From: Alnus glutinosa
Taxonomy: Eukaryota > Streptophyta > Magnoliopsida > Fagales > Betulaceae
DNA: 64,000 bases
Direction of reading: 5' to 3'
Assembly (NCBI RefSeq): GCF_958979055.1
Contig: NC_084897.1
Coordinates: 20,189,628 to 20,253,627 of the forward strand
The first letter of the stretch is position 1. Each line of letters opens with the position of its first letter. The position numbers and the translations under genes are program-made. This document shows positions 22,291 to 34,146 of this stretch, piece after piece. The notes below the pieces were generated by a model that worked only from the letters and a program-made list of their open reading frames with translations, ran no database searches and was not told the DNA's origin.

Positions 22291-23207
22291 AATTAGAAAC
22301 CATATAGACCGTTAGAAACTGTAAGAGATATTTTTTATTATTATTTTTTTTTCACAAAGTTTTTTCAATGGCAGATTTTTACTGTCATGTCATGTCATTT
22401 CAATTATATGCCAATCGTATAACAGTTTATTAAATAATATTTATTTGAAATGATTTTTAACATACTGTTATATGATTGTTATATTGTTGGAGACTATACA
22501 CGAAAATACAGGATTAACCCACTCATAGTTCATAGATGCTCGCTGCCCATTCCACAAACTCCCTCTTTTGTCAATGGCAGAGTAAGAACCATACCAGCAA
22601 CGGCAACACCACCAAGCAATCCCAAAAGAGATGGCCCTCCATGCCCTCAATTAACATCCAATAGTTTGGTTTACTGTCAATGTAGCCCACACAACCAAAA
22701 GCCCTGTCTCTTGGTTCCTCTCTTCATAGATACCCACACAACCATGAACCATTTGTGCACCTCACTGCTATCATTTGAAAACAGATTGTAGAGATAGAGA
22801 GTGAAAATGATTCCTTTTTGTGTTCTCCGGTGACTGGTGTAGTGGTCGTTTCCGGCAAGATCTGGATGTCGCCGGCAAGATCCAGGCGAGTTGTTGAGTT
22901 GTTGGAGATGAAGGTTTTCGTTTGGCTAAAAGATAGGGTGTTTTGATCCTATTATTTTGTATTGTGTTTTTAGGATGTGTCAAATTGTTAGTGGAGGCTA
23001 TAAAACTGGTCTTTTACAGCCCATCCTTATAGTTAGGGCTCTCATATTTGATTATCCTACATTTAGGTATTTTATGAAGATTTGATTTGATTACATTATC
23101 TTAAATAAAAGGGAAATGTTAGAATTACAACAAGTGCACTATAAATGCACAACTCTAAGACACATTGAGATGGAGTTCACATGCATGTATCACTTCCCTA
23201 AATAAAA

Positions 23208-23349
23208 GGAAAATGATTATTACACTCACATTGCACAACTCCAGCACTTACACTAGACATAAGGAAGTGGGACCCACACACTAGGTCCCACTTCCTTGTG
23301 TCTAGTGTGAGTGCTGGAGTTGTAGAGTGTGAGTGTAACAATCACTCCT
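23208..23349. mobile_element. Palindromic MITE carrying paired TCP-type motifs
   Basis: Two arms of about 65 bp pair almost perfectly (left GATTATTACACTCACA...CTCCAGCACTTACACTAGAC; right its inverse with few mismatches). The centre reads GTGGGACCCACACACTAGGT then CCCAC, so GTGGGACC and GGTCCCAC face each other. AAATAAAA flanks both sides (23200-23207 and 23351-23358), an 8- to 9-bp duplication. GGNCCCAC is the established consensus for TCP transcription factors; binding here is inference. Confidence 0.7.
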
Positions 23350-23546
23350 CAAATAAAATGATCTGATTAGGAATTTGATTAGATTTCATTACCCTCAATA
23401 AATGGATTTGATTAAACTTGAATAAATTCGAATAATTTGTAACCTCTGTAAATAGAGCATTTTGTATATAATCATATCGTTAAAAAATAATATGCAAAAG
23501 AGCTCTAGTACAAGGACGACTTTTTCAACTCTTATGGAGTTTATGT

Positions 23547-24310
23547 TTGATAGATGTACTATTGCTGAGGTCAAACTCGATGCCGAGATTGCTTGGAGAA
23601 TTTGGTTCAGGCGAAATGAGGTTATTCATGCATCCTAGGTTTGTTCTTAAAGCCTCTATTGATTCTATAACTGCTTATCGGAAGGTGATGGAGAAGGATG
23701 TTGAGGGTGGTCGATCTGTTTCTGCTGCTCCTGTGCTTATTTTTGGTAAGCCACCTCTTATTGGCAGTTATAAAGTAAATTGGGATGCTGCTCTTGATAA
23801 ACAGAACGGGTGTATGGGATATGATTACATTTGTGAGGGATTCGAATGGTATGGTGGTGGCCGCGGCATGTCATTTGGTGAGTTTTTTGATTGATCCTAT
23901 TATTGTGGAGTCATTGGAGGCATTACGAATTTTGTAGAAATAGAGGGTTTTCTCACATCATTCTGGAGGGGGATTATCTGATTGTGGTAACTGCTCTTAA
24001 TAATAGGGATGAAAATTGGTGTAGGTATGGGCAAATTCTGCATGATATTGATGTGGTCCTCCATTGTTTTGATAGTTGGCATTGTTGCCATACAAAGCAG
24101 GGGGCCAATAAGGCAGCTCATAGGTTGGCGAAGGAGGGCGTCTTACAAGGCATTGATTGAGTTTGGTTTAATGTTACTCTTGATTTTCTTTTTTCAGTAT
24201 TGAACTCAAAGCTACAGTCTTTGGTTATTTAGGACTTTTTGGGCTCTAGTTTGTATGCTTGTTTATGCAATGAAATATCATTGTTATTTTCTTCAAGAGA
24301 AAAAAAGAAA
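23547..24310 (+). mobile_element. LINE remnant: RNase H-like domain plus 3' tail
   Basis: Two overlapping frames together give the RNase H (RVT_3) domain typical of plant LINE ORF2. Frame one (23547-23894) contains GSYKVNWDAALDK with the first acidic residue. Frame two (23891-24160) contains HIILEGDYLIVVTALNN with the second Asp, then a GANKAAHRLAKEG end. At least one frameshift and altered residues between the halves make it non-functional. The 3' untranslated tail runs to A-rich DNA near 24310. Same family as 20700-20840. Confidence 0.8.
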
Positions 24311-24650
24311 AAAGAGCAAAATGTTGTGCTTGGGGTTTTAATTTGTGAACCTACATTATAGACCGAACTACATAAAATCTCTTATCTTTATAATTTTCTT
24401 CACGATTATTCTATTCTAATTCCCAAATGGTCCTGTGTGTGTGAGTTGAAGATAAGCTTTCATCCAACCCACACCACACGATTTAACCTTTGTTCTTTCT
24501 CTCTCTCTCTCTGCGTGAATTCACTTAAGTAATGCAAATTTTGTTTCTTTGACAACACCATCGGTTCGTGCACCGCAAAAGAGCTTACTCGCTTTGCTCT
24601 ACAACTTGCAGTTATTGAGAAAGCAGCCCGTATGCCTAGGAACTATTGGG

Positions 24651-24990
24651 TAGGGGTGGTAGTTTGTGTTTGCGTGTCAAATGTAGATCGTATCAAGGTA
24701 TTGATATAAGGTTATATAGGTCAATCATAACCCAATCTATTTAATTAAACGGGTTAAACCTCTCAACCATAACCCTTTAATTTTGTATTGAATTTGGGTC
24801 GAGTTCGTAGTTTACGTAAAAAAATTACCTTTCATTTTGTCGCCTGTCAACTTCGAGTCATGTCGAATTATATGTATAAGACTATATAGGTTAACCTTAA
24901 TTCGACTCCTCAAGACTTCAGCCCTAATCTTTTAATTTCGTGTTGGGTTCGTGTCAAATTCGCAGGTTGTATAAAAAATTGACAGCCCTA
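24651..24990. mobile_element. hAT-like non-autonomous element
   Basis: Starts TAGGGGTGGTAG and ends TTGACAGCCCTA (reverse complement TAGGGCTGTCAA), the typical ends of plant hAT MITEs. Flanks CTATTGGG (24643-24650) and CTCTTAGG (24991-24998) agree at 6 of 8 positions. Internal words match 1378-1560. No coding capacity. Confidence 0.6.
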
Positions 24991-25809
24991 CTCTTAGGTT
25001 CATCTGGGCAAAAGTTGTTCTTCTAGCCCAATTGCCAACAATTTGGTGACTCTCTACACGAGTCAGAAAAGGAAAAAAAATTGCTCTCGTCTGGTTGGAG
25101 AACAAGAATCTCACCTCGCTTTGTCATTATTGATCCATGGCAAAACCAAACCACTTATAGCAGTCGATAGCCTCCTCAGGCTCAGTCAACCAACATGCTC
25201 CTTCAACCATCTTTTGCTTATTGTTATTAAAGGCCCATCTCTACTCACCGTTGCCGCCGCCTACAATCTCAAAAAAGAAAAAAACTTCTTTTCAAATTCA
25301 AGCTTTTAGAATATTTCACCTTGAGTTTGAGAAGGAATGTTAAAGTATATTTGGTTACCCTACATTTAAGGATTGGAGGAAGATTTGGTTAAATTAAATT
25401 ACCCTAAATAAATGGCTTTGATTACATTATGTTTTCCTAAATATTATTCCCTGTCAAAACATGTTTTCATCTATAGGTCACAAACAATGTTATTTTTTAT
25501 TTTATTATTTTCTTTTGTTCTTTCGATGTTATATTTCATAATGATATTTTTAAACTGCAGTTGTTATCTAAATCGCATTCTACCCATTCTTATTGAGTAA
25601 AATTTATTTTTTGTTAAATACAATAGCCTTTTAATTCTATAGAGATGCTTCTTTTACTAGGGACCGACTCTTATACCTTTTGTTAAATATGGAACTGTAG
25701 TCACTAAAATGAAATTACCCCTACAACCTTTGGAATGTTTGCTTTCATTTAATGTATTTTGGCCTTTTGATAAGCTCTTCACATATTCATACAAACTCCA
25801 ACCTTTCAA

Positions 25810-25858
<49 letters not shown>

Positions 25859-26426
25859 CAAGTTACGTATTAATTAAATAATAACTTTCTTGGAAGCTCA
25901 TAACCCAACCCATGAGACAATATTGCTTCATTTTTTTTTTAATTTTTTTTCTTTCCCAAAAGAAGAAGAAGGCCACTTAACTTATGACAAGGCCGAAGGA
26001 GGACTATATATATATATATATAGTGTCTTTTCATAAATGAATAGTATAACTATTGCATTTAAATATTCAAATTTACATATTTATTAGGGTGTTTTGATGT
26101 AATATATCATGACTAGGGGATCATCTCTTTCACTTGTCCAATTGAAACTAATATAGTTCTTACCAATACACATGTTTTGCTATAAACCAGAAGTTAACAT
26201 AAAAAAATATTAGAATCTTGAAATTTTCGCAAAAAGATATTACTTACCCCAAAAGGCACTTCACTTGAAAGCAGTCATAGTTCCAAAAGTCACATTAACA
26301 ACACTTATTTGAAGTAAATTAATTTAAGAATGAATCTAGCTATTTCGTACAAAATATAAGGGCTAAGCCTTAATAATCCTTGCTTTTATACATCAAACTA
26401 AAAATTTAGAAAGCGGAAGAAAATCC

Positions 26427-26921
26427 TTGGCTTGCAAATATATTAGAAAACTTTTGCCAGTGATGATAGAGTTGCTTATCCTTATTCTCCTAAGAGTGCA
26501 AGCTAATGGCCTTGCCCATATCTCTTTCCACCCCTCTTCGCCTCTCACTCTGCTTCCTCATGTTTCTAAACTTGATAAAGTTCAAACTAATGACCTTGCC
26601 ACTACCACTTTTGGTCCCTCTCCTATGCCCATCATGTATCCTCACTTCTCTGAACATGATGCAGTTCAAGGAAAAAAACATACATGCATTGAAAATGCAA
26701 TTAAAGTTTGTAAAGAACCATGGCCACTTCACCGCTTGTCTCGACATCACTTGAAAAATGTTATAGCTTGTAGTTTTTTTCTTCATGGATTATGTTGGAG
26801 GAAACAAAGTGGGGAAAGGACGATGGGTTTTAAGAATATAGGGTGCATAAGAACTTGCCTAGATCGTCATCTAATCGATTTGGAGACCTGTTTCAAACAA
26901 TGTTACACAAGTCATTTCTAG
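26427..26921 (+). pseudogene. Secreted eight-cysteine peptide gene, copy A, ATG replaced by TTG
   Basis: Open for 164 codons from TTG at 26427, the position where copy B has ATG. The next in-frame ATG is codon 13, which would leave a shorter hydrophobic leader. Layout: hydrophobic signal-like segment (about residues 13-27), a Ser/Pro-rich middle with two loosely similar halves (LTLLPHVSKLDKVQ near 41-53 and MPIMYPHFSEHDAVQ near 67-81), then a cysteine domain with Cys at 87, 95, 115, 123, 140, 144, 155 and 159. The last four form C-x3-C-x10-C-x3-C, the spacing of alpha-hairpinin-type defence peptides. I do not recognise the family. It could still be translated from codon 13, so 'pseudogene' is provisional. 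No introns are needed. Secretion and a defence role are inference. Confidence 0.6.
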
Positions 26922-27164
26922 AAGCACTCGAATGTCGCCTATACACAGAATCCCAAGTGTAAAGTCTGGTAAAGATTTCTTAACTACAATATTCTCTTTC
27001 TCTCTTTCCATCCATTTTTTGGTTGCCAAATTGATTGCCTCCAGTGCAAAGATGGAAGCCATGTTGCGGTTTGTTTCTTAGAATGATTATCAATCTTCAA
27101 ATACCACAACAGAAGACCATTCAAATTTTATATATTTCTTTGACATCAATCGAAGGTTTATTAT

Positions 27165-27808
27165 AGACTTCACCCTTTAAAAAATATATTTGAGACCTCC
27201 TCCTCTCCCTTTTCCTTTCTACTTTCTGCTCTTACCCTCTCCCTCCCATTCTGATTTTTTATTTTGTTTGTAGGTGTTATTTTTTCTCCGACCAGATCAG
27301 CAATTTTGGCCTCTCCGTTATGCATCCATCTATCTACCTCTATGATGTGACGTTCATCTCCTTCCTAGCCATTGCTTATGATTGCTGCTTGTATTTTTGC
27401 TTTGAATAAAAGTTTTATTCTCTTTAGATTTGCTCTTATGGGCGATCTATGAAATGAAAGTTAGTTAGGTGTGAGGGTATATCTCTCACGGCATGAATAG
27501 TTCGGTGTGAGGGGTTATCTCTAACGCCGGTTTAAATAAAATTTTCTAGGATATTTGGTTACCATTGTCTTAGATTTAGTCTGCTTGGGACAGATCTGCT
27601 CTTTAACTATTTTTGTACATGGATTAACGGAAGATAAAAGTCATAGATAACACTTTATTGTAAGAATTTTGTTTGTATCTATGACTATGTAACTTCAAAT
27701 CATGTGGCTATGATTTTGCAGAGTTTAATGCTTTGTGATGTAAGAACTTTATGCTTGTGATCTTTGATCAACGAAATAATCAGATCTTTTGTTCAAAAAA
27801 TATAAAAT
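27165..27808 (+). mobile_element. 644-bp retroposon insertion with 11-bp target duplication
   Basis: AGGTTTATTAT flanks both sides (27154-27164 and 27809-27819). In copy B of the segmental duplication the site is empty: AGGTTTATCAT at about 33054-33064 runs straight into the same downstream sequence. The insert ends in A-rich DNA (CAAAAAATATAAAAT), as for a 5'-truncated LINE or similar. It has no recognisable coding domain. Confidence 0.85.
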
Positions 27809-27873
27809 AGGTTTATTATGTATTATTTATTTTCATTCATTACAAAAGGTTGAACATTGTTTATTCTACATGA

Positions 27874-28693
27874 ATCCTAAATCGTACTAAAGGTTGATTT
27901 CTATACATATTTTTTTAAAATTATAATATCAAAGTGGTTGGATATGTACTATAGTGAATTATAGCAATATAATTTTATCTTATTATGCATGATAGTAATT
28001 ATAATCATAGAAGTCACTTCTTTGGTATTCTACTAATATTTTTATAGGGGAAAATATAAAAAAGCCTCATGAACTAACCACCGATTTTAGAATGGTCTCC
28101 TGAATTTTCAAGTGTACTAATGTGACCCATCAAATTACCAAAGTGTGCAAAAAAAAAAAAGCCACTTTCGTAGAAATATTCCTATAATACCCCTATTTTT
28201 TTTTTTTTTTTAAAAACTATCATTTTTTTTTTTAAAAAAAAAAAAACAAAAGAAGAAAAAGATAAATGCAAAATCAATCATTGCAATTGGCCAAAATTAC
28301 AAATCGCTCATTGCGGAGTAAAAAATAATTCACAAGTCTTCAAGGTAGGCAAAAAATAACAATTTTTAGTCATTATAGTTAAATTCTGTAAAAATACTTA
28401 ACGGATTCTGGTAGTGTTAACGTTAATACCAATAAAATGATGACATGTGTTATAAGAGTATTATAGGAATATTTTGACAAAAATGACTTTTTTGGCACAC
28501 TTAGATATTTTGATGGGTTACATTGGTGCACTTAAAAATTTAGAAGGTTATTCTAAAATCGACTGTTAGTTCATGCAGCTTTTTTTATATTTTTTCCATT
28601 TTTATAACATAAGTATAACCTAATATCTACAATATCGTGAACTCTGTTCCCAAAAATTGTATTTGTTTTTGTTTACCCGACCTTTCTATAAAA
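27874..28693. repeat. ~820-bp segment present only in duplication copy A
   Basis: In copy B, CTACATGA joins directly to GATGTGTTAG (about 33110-33125). In copy A these words are separated by this segment. It contains the MULE-type element at 28047-28597. No clean duplication flanks the whole segment, so it may be either an insertion in A or a deletion in B. Confidence 0.7.
28047..28597. mobile_element. 551-bp MULE-type inverted-repeat element, perfect 9-bp duplication
   Basis: ATTTTTATA flanks both ends (28038-28046 and 28598-28606). The terminal inverted repeats are about 100 bp: the left starts GGGGAAAATATAAAAAAGC, and the inverse of the right starts GGAAAAAATATAAAAAAAGC; both go on through CATGAACTAAC and CGATTTTAGAAT. 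The interior is A/T homopolymers and non-coding. TIR length and the 9-bp duplication fit Mutator-like elements. Confidence 0.85.
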
Positions 28694-29749
28694 GATGTGT
28701 TAGAGAATTCATTTTATCTCTACCTCTTCCATCAAATGCTAGTTCACCTCACCCTTAATCAATAAATAGATCATTTCCACTTAATTGTTTTTAGTTTCCC
28801 ACTAGTTTTCTTTCACAAGATTTTTCTTGCTCCTTATTGACATCAACGCTGGTCCTTGGAGTATAACAATTTATGTGTTTGTCTTACATCCTAATTATGA
28901 TTCAACTATTTGGCTTTTGATAATTTTACATACTAAAGTGAAAAAGTTTAGTTTTCTCGCCAAACTTAAATGAGAAGGAAAGCATGCAAGTCACATAAAC
29001 CATATAGTCCAACATCCTCAAGCAGCTTTTGCATCAACATATCAGATTTTGAAATGACAAAAAGAAAGAAAAATAAAATAGATCTAACAGTTGATGTGGT
29101 AGGGTAAGATGATGATTACTTGATGGCTTTGTCTATTAAGTGGACATACCTAGTGGTAGCATAAGCATAATAAGCTTTTATCTTCTTCTTTCTTCTTCTT
29201 TTTCCTCGTAATTTGCGCATTAAATAAGGATGTTGTTGTAACGCCTTCAAAATTAGATAATTGTAGTAACTTAACTTTAAGAGTTACTGGCAATTCTTCC
29301 AAATCAATTAATTGGTAATTGACTGATGGAATTACCCATAAACTTATCAGATTAAAGGTATGCGGAAAGCGAAAATCATGGTATGGGATTATTAAGTTTA
29401 ATCATCTATTCACGTATCATCAATTACAGACTTAGAGCTTGCAATATCATTCTAGAATAAGCCTAAAATCAATCAAATCTGCTACTGTGAGCTATTCGCT
29501 TGGCGTATTAATCCCAATGATTTTTTTGCTCTAAATACTGGCAATCTGTTAAATCGTAAACACCGAGGTATTTGATAGGAAAATAAAAATAACTACGTAA
29601 GTCTTCGACTTAATAAATAAATCGTTACAAAAACAGGATACGAAACAAGCCTTAAGTAACATTTAATTATTCTTGAACTATTTATTTGGGTTTTCACAAA
29701 TGATGTGTGTTGCCTCGTTATTACGCCAAATATAAGGTAGTTTATTTTG

Positions 29750-30207
29750 AAGAATTGATGACATATAATTTCGATAACAAACATTAATATTTTAATAGAA
29801 GAAAACATGCTATAGATATATATAAATTAGGTCGTAACTGTTTTTCATATGGTCTACTGAGGATATTAACTCATTCCCAGCAGCGTTAGGCTGTCCCAAG
29901 GGACCTGTAATACAACATTGGTGCTCCGAATATTGTACAAATATTGTTATATACTAGTAGCCCGACTAATGGAACCTCGGGTGGCCCATACTACTAGCAA
30001 AGCCTTAACTGTGACCCCTATTCGTAAATGGGGCGTCGGTTTTCAAAAAAACTATTAGACCCAAGCTAGGCCCACCATAAAATCAAAGTAACCTCTGTAA
30101 CGATATGGTCAAGCTCGTATAGTAAGCCCTGACCGTCCTACCGCATGTACTGGTGTACCATGTTATACGATATAATTTAATATTGTTCATTTATTGCTAT
30201 CATAAAA
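29750..30207. repeat. Repeat block shared with 33843-34146 and partly 34350-34565
   Basis: 29905-30207 matches 33843-34146 (ACCTGTAAT, ATACTAGTAG, CTAGCAAAGCCTTAAC, GCTCGTATAGTAAGCCCT). The upstream part 29750-29960 also matches 34350-34565 (CATATGGTCT, GCTGTCCyAAG, GACCTGTA). So one unit is present twice in full and a third time in part. No gene content seen. Confidence 0.7.
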
Positions 30208-31217
30208 TAAGTAATGCTCGTTTGAAAGCTTTTATAAAATTAGTAGGCTCATAACATATTGTAATTTCATGACTTATCACATGTTAATATTAATTACAAT
30301 TAATTTTACTAGATAATTGTAATTGCACTTTAGTTAATATTTTTGAATTAATCAATTAATCCCTTAGAAAATTATTATTTTGATATTTAATTCCTCCATA
30401 AAATATTCTATAAATGAATTAAAGTTAATTAAATTGTCACTTTAATTCACCACCTCTTATCATTTAGTATTCAATTTAATCACATATTATTCCCTTACAT
30501 GTGAAATCTGGGGCACCGATATTTTTTAAGGCTTAGTATCCATATAGATCATTGGGATTGATGTTTTAAAGTCTTATCAAATGAAATGCCTAGTTCAATT
30601 ATTGACTGCGAACATTATTTTTTTAGATTCCAAGGTTTATGGTCTAAAATTTTATGGGTAATAATCTCATTACTCTTACCATAAACCATATTCAATGCAA
30701 TCTATGAACCATTTATGTGCACATGATAAATAATAATTATAAAGAAAAAGCATGTAAATAGGTTATATACCCAATGCCCACTAAATGTAACAGTCAACTA
30801 ACAACTTTATTCAATTTCATTCAAAATCTCTTCAAACTAATTTTTGTTTAACACTATCCCTAACAATCTCCCACTTGCCTTCAATTCCTTTTAGGCATGC
30901 ATACGACACCCATTCTAATTAAGTAGCACTTCAAAAGTCTACTATGGCAAGGTACTGGTGAAAAGGTTTATCAAGATTTTAGGCAATGGAATCTTTTGTC
31001 TACAATTTCATCTCCCAAACAAACATTTTCTCTAATAAGATGATATTTGCGTCTTGTCAAGTTGCAACATGCTCATAAACGACAATGGCGGAGTTAGCAA
31101 TGGAATATTGCTATAAACTCCTACAACTAGTCCCCTAACCATCTAGAGTCAATGCTGATAATAGGCCATCAACGTCGGCTTTGTGTCGACGCTAATAAAA
31201 TCATAGTCGAAGCTAAT
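30208..31217. other. AT-rich spacer between duplication copies
   Basis: No gene. The phrase CAATCTCCCACTTGCCTT near 30865 is common in plant Copia-type retrotransposon relics, so the stretch may be retroelement-derived. No terminal repeats or coding domain were found. Confidence 0.3.
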
Positions 31218-32327
31218 AACCATGTTAAAACATGTTTTCATCTAAAGGTCACAAACAATGTTATTTTTTTTTTTCTTCTTTCAATGTTATTTCATAATGA
31301 TATTTTTAAACTACGGTTTTATCTAAATCGCATTCTACCCATTCTTATTGAGTTAAATTTATTTTTTGTTAAATACAATAGCCTTTTAATTCTATAAAGA
31401 TGCTTCTTTTACTAGGGACTAACTCTGGTACCTTTTGTTAAAGATGGAACTGTAGTCACTGAAATGAAATTACCCCTACAGCCTTTGGAATGTTTTCTTT
31501 CATTTAATGTATTTTGGCCTTTTGATAGGCTCTTCACATATTCATACGAACACCAACCTTTCGAGTTTTGGTGGTTTTTTATGCAAGTTACATATTAATT
31601 AAATAATAACTTTCTTGGAAGCTCATAACCCAACCCATCGGACAATATTGCTTCTTATTCTTCTTCTTCTCCCCCCCCCCCCCTTTTTTTTTTTTCAAAA
31701 AAAGAAAAAAAGAAAAAAGAAAAAGAAGTAGACCACTTAACTTATGATCTATCTTAGCCTATCAAAAGTTATTATTTTTTTTTTTAAAACAACTTTCCAT
31801 TTAGATAAACTTTCTACGAAGGAGGCAAGGCCGAAGGAAGACAATTATTCATTTCCATGAAAGTACGTGCTTTCCCGTAGTAACTTTCATCTATACATAT
31901 ATATTTATATATAATGTCTTTTCATAAATGAATAGTATAACTATTGCATTTAAATATTAAAATTTGCATATTTATTAGGGTGTTTTGATGTAATATATCA
32001 TGATTAGGGGATCGGATCATCTCTTTAACTTGTCCAATTGAAACTAATATAGTTCTTACCAATACACATGTTTTGCTATAAACCAGAAGTTAACATAAAA
32101 AAATATTTTAAAAAGAGTCTTGAAATTTCTGCAAAACATATTACTTAACCCAAAAGGCATTTCACTTGAAAACGGTCCTAGTTTCAAAAGTCACAACTAT
32201 TAACAACACTTATTTGAAGTAAATTAATTTAAGAATAAATCTATTTCATACAATATGTAAGGGTTAAACCTTAATCATCCTTTCTTTTATATATCAAACT
32301 AAAAATTTATAAAGTGAAAGAAAATCC

Positions 32328-32816
32328 ATGGCTTGCAAATGTATTAGAAAACTTTTGCTAGCGATGATAGAGTTGCCTATCCTTTTTCTCTTAAAAGTGC
32401 AAGCTAATGACCTTACCCATATCTCTTTCCACTCCTCTTCACCTCTCACTTTGCTTCCTCTTGTTTCTAAACTTGATAAAGTTCAAACTAATAACCTTGC
32501 CACTACCACTTTTGGTCCCTCTCTGATGCCCATCCTATATCCTCCTCACTCCTCTGAACATGATGAAGTTCAAGGAAAAATACATACATGCATTGCAAAT
32601 GCAATTAAAGTTTGTAAAGAAACATGGCCACTTTACAGCTTGTCTCACTTGAATAATGTTGTAGCTTGTAGTTTTTTTCTTCATGGAGTATGTTGGAGGA
32701 AACAAAGTGGGGGAAGAAAGATGGGTTTTTAGTATATAGGGTGCATAAGAACTTGCCTAGATCATCTAATCGATGTGGAGACTTGTTTCAAAAAATGTTA
32801 CACAAGTTTTTTCTAG
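32328..32816 (+). pseudogene. Secreted eight-cysteine peptide gene, copy B, premature stop
   Basis: Starts with ATG at 32328 (MACKCIRKLL) and is clearly paralogous to copy A at 26427-26921: same signal-like leader, Ser/Pro-rich middle and cysteine domain. A TAG at 32730-32732 replaces the AAG of copy A and ends the frame after 134 residues, before the last four cysteines. Beyond the stop the same frame stays open and recognisably homologous to a second stop at 32814-32816, so the lesion is a point change rather than wholesale decay. Small in-frame indels separate the copies (for example around 32640-32650). As it stands it would encode only the first half of the cysteine domain, plus one extra Cys at residue 4. 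Confidence 0.75.
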
Positions 32817-33704
32817 AAGCACTCAAATGTTGCCTATGCACAGAATCCTAACTGTAAAGTCTGGTAAAGATTTCTTAACTACACTCCTCTCTTTCTCTCT
32901 CTCTCTCTCCATGCATTTGTTGGTTGCCAAATTGATTGCCCCCAGTGCAAAGATGGAATCCATGTTGCAGTTTGTTTCTTAGAATGATTATCAATCTTCA
33001 AATACCACAAAGAAGACATTTCAAATTTTATATATTTCTTTGACATCAATAGAAGGTTTATCATGTATTATTTATTTTCATTCATTACAAAATGTTGAAC
33101 ATTGTTTCTTCTACATGAGATGTGTTAGAGAATTCATTTTATCTCTACCTCTTCTATCAGCTACTAGTATTTCATCTCACCCTTAATCATTAAAAGATCG
33201 TTTCACTTAATTGTTTTTGTTTCCCACTTGTTTTCTTTGACAGGATTTTTCTTGCTCTTTATCGACATCAACGCTGGTCCTTGAAGTATAACAATTTATG
33301 TGTTTGTCTTACATCCTAATTATGATTCAGCTATTTGGTTTTTGATAATTGACACTAAACCTCCTTCTCGTTACATACTAAAGTGAAAAAATTTAGTTTT
33401 CTCTCTAAACTTAAATGAGAAGGAAAACATGCAAGTCACATATCTTGTTCTACCAATTATATAATCCAACATCCTCAAGCAGCTTTTGCATCAATATATT
33501 GAATCTTTTTCTTAAACATACGCTACTAGTACTAGATAAAGAAAAATCAGATTTTGAAATGAAAAAAAGAAAAAAGAAATTAGATCTAAAAGTTGATGAT
33601 TACTTGATGGCTTTTTCTCTAAAGTAGCCATACCTAGTGGTAGCATAAGCATAATAAGCTTTTATCTTCCTTTACTTTTTTTTTTTCCTTATTTTTTTTT
33701 TTCT

Positions 33705-33842
33705 TTTAACGGGGTGGGGCGGGTCCTTGGGGTTTTTAAAAACCCCAACCTACACGGATATATCATTTTTGGACTAGTACTCGCAAAAAATCAACTAAAA
33801 ACTAGGTTTTTTGGGGCAGGTGGGCTAGTTTTTGCCCACCTC
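33705..33842. repeat. GC-rich hAT-like fragment in copy B
   Basis: GGGGTGGGGCGGGTCC near the left and GCCCACCTCTACC at the right resemble the end types of the GC-rich element at 9491-10352. Absent from duplication copy A at the equivalent point. Confidence 0.4.
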
Positions 33843-34146
33843 TACCTGTAATATAACACCGGTGCCACAGATATTGTAAGAATACCGTCATATACTAGTA
33901 GTCCGACCAAGTTCAACCTCGGGTGGCCTACACTACTAGCAAAGCCTTAACCGTAACCTTCATTTGTAAATGATGCATCGGTCACCAAAAAAATTATTGG
34001 ATCCAAGGTCCATCATAACATCATAGTAACCTCTATGAACATAGGGTCCAGCTCGTATAGTAAGCCCTGGCCGTTTTACTGCATGTACTAGTGTACCATG
34101 TCATACGATGCAATTTAATATTGTTCATTTATTGCCATCATAAAAT

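Larger units (their letters stand above)
25447..34146. repeat. Decayed tandem segmental duplication (copies A and B)
   Basis: Copy A spans about 25447-30207 and copy B about 31218-34146, in the same orientation. Collinear matches include AAAACATGTTTTCATCTA (25447/31226), the cysteine-rich gene (26427/32328), TAGAATGATTATCAATCTTC (27079/32980), GTGTTAGAGAATTC (28698/33123), AGCATAATAAGCTTTTATCT (29159/33644) and a block with CTAGCAAAGCCTTAAC (29995/33933). Copy A is longer because it holds a 644-bp retroposon, an ~820-bp indel with a MULE-type element, and about 700 bases absent from B around 29200-29880. Copy B holds a short GC-rich hAT-like piece at about 33705-33842. Confidence 0.85.
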
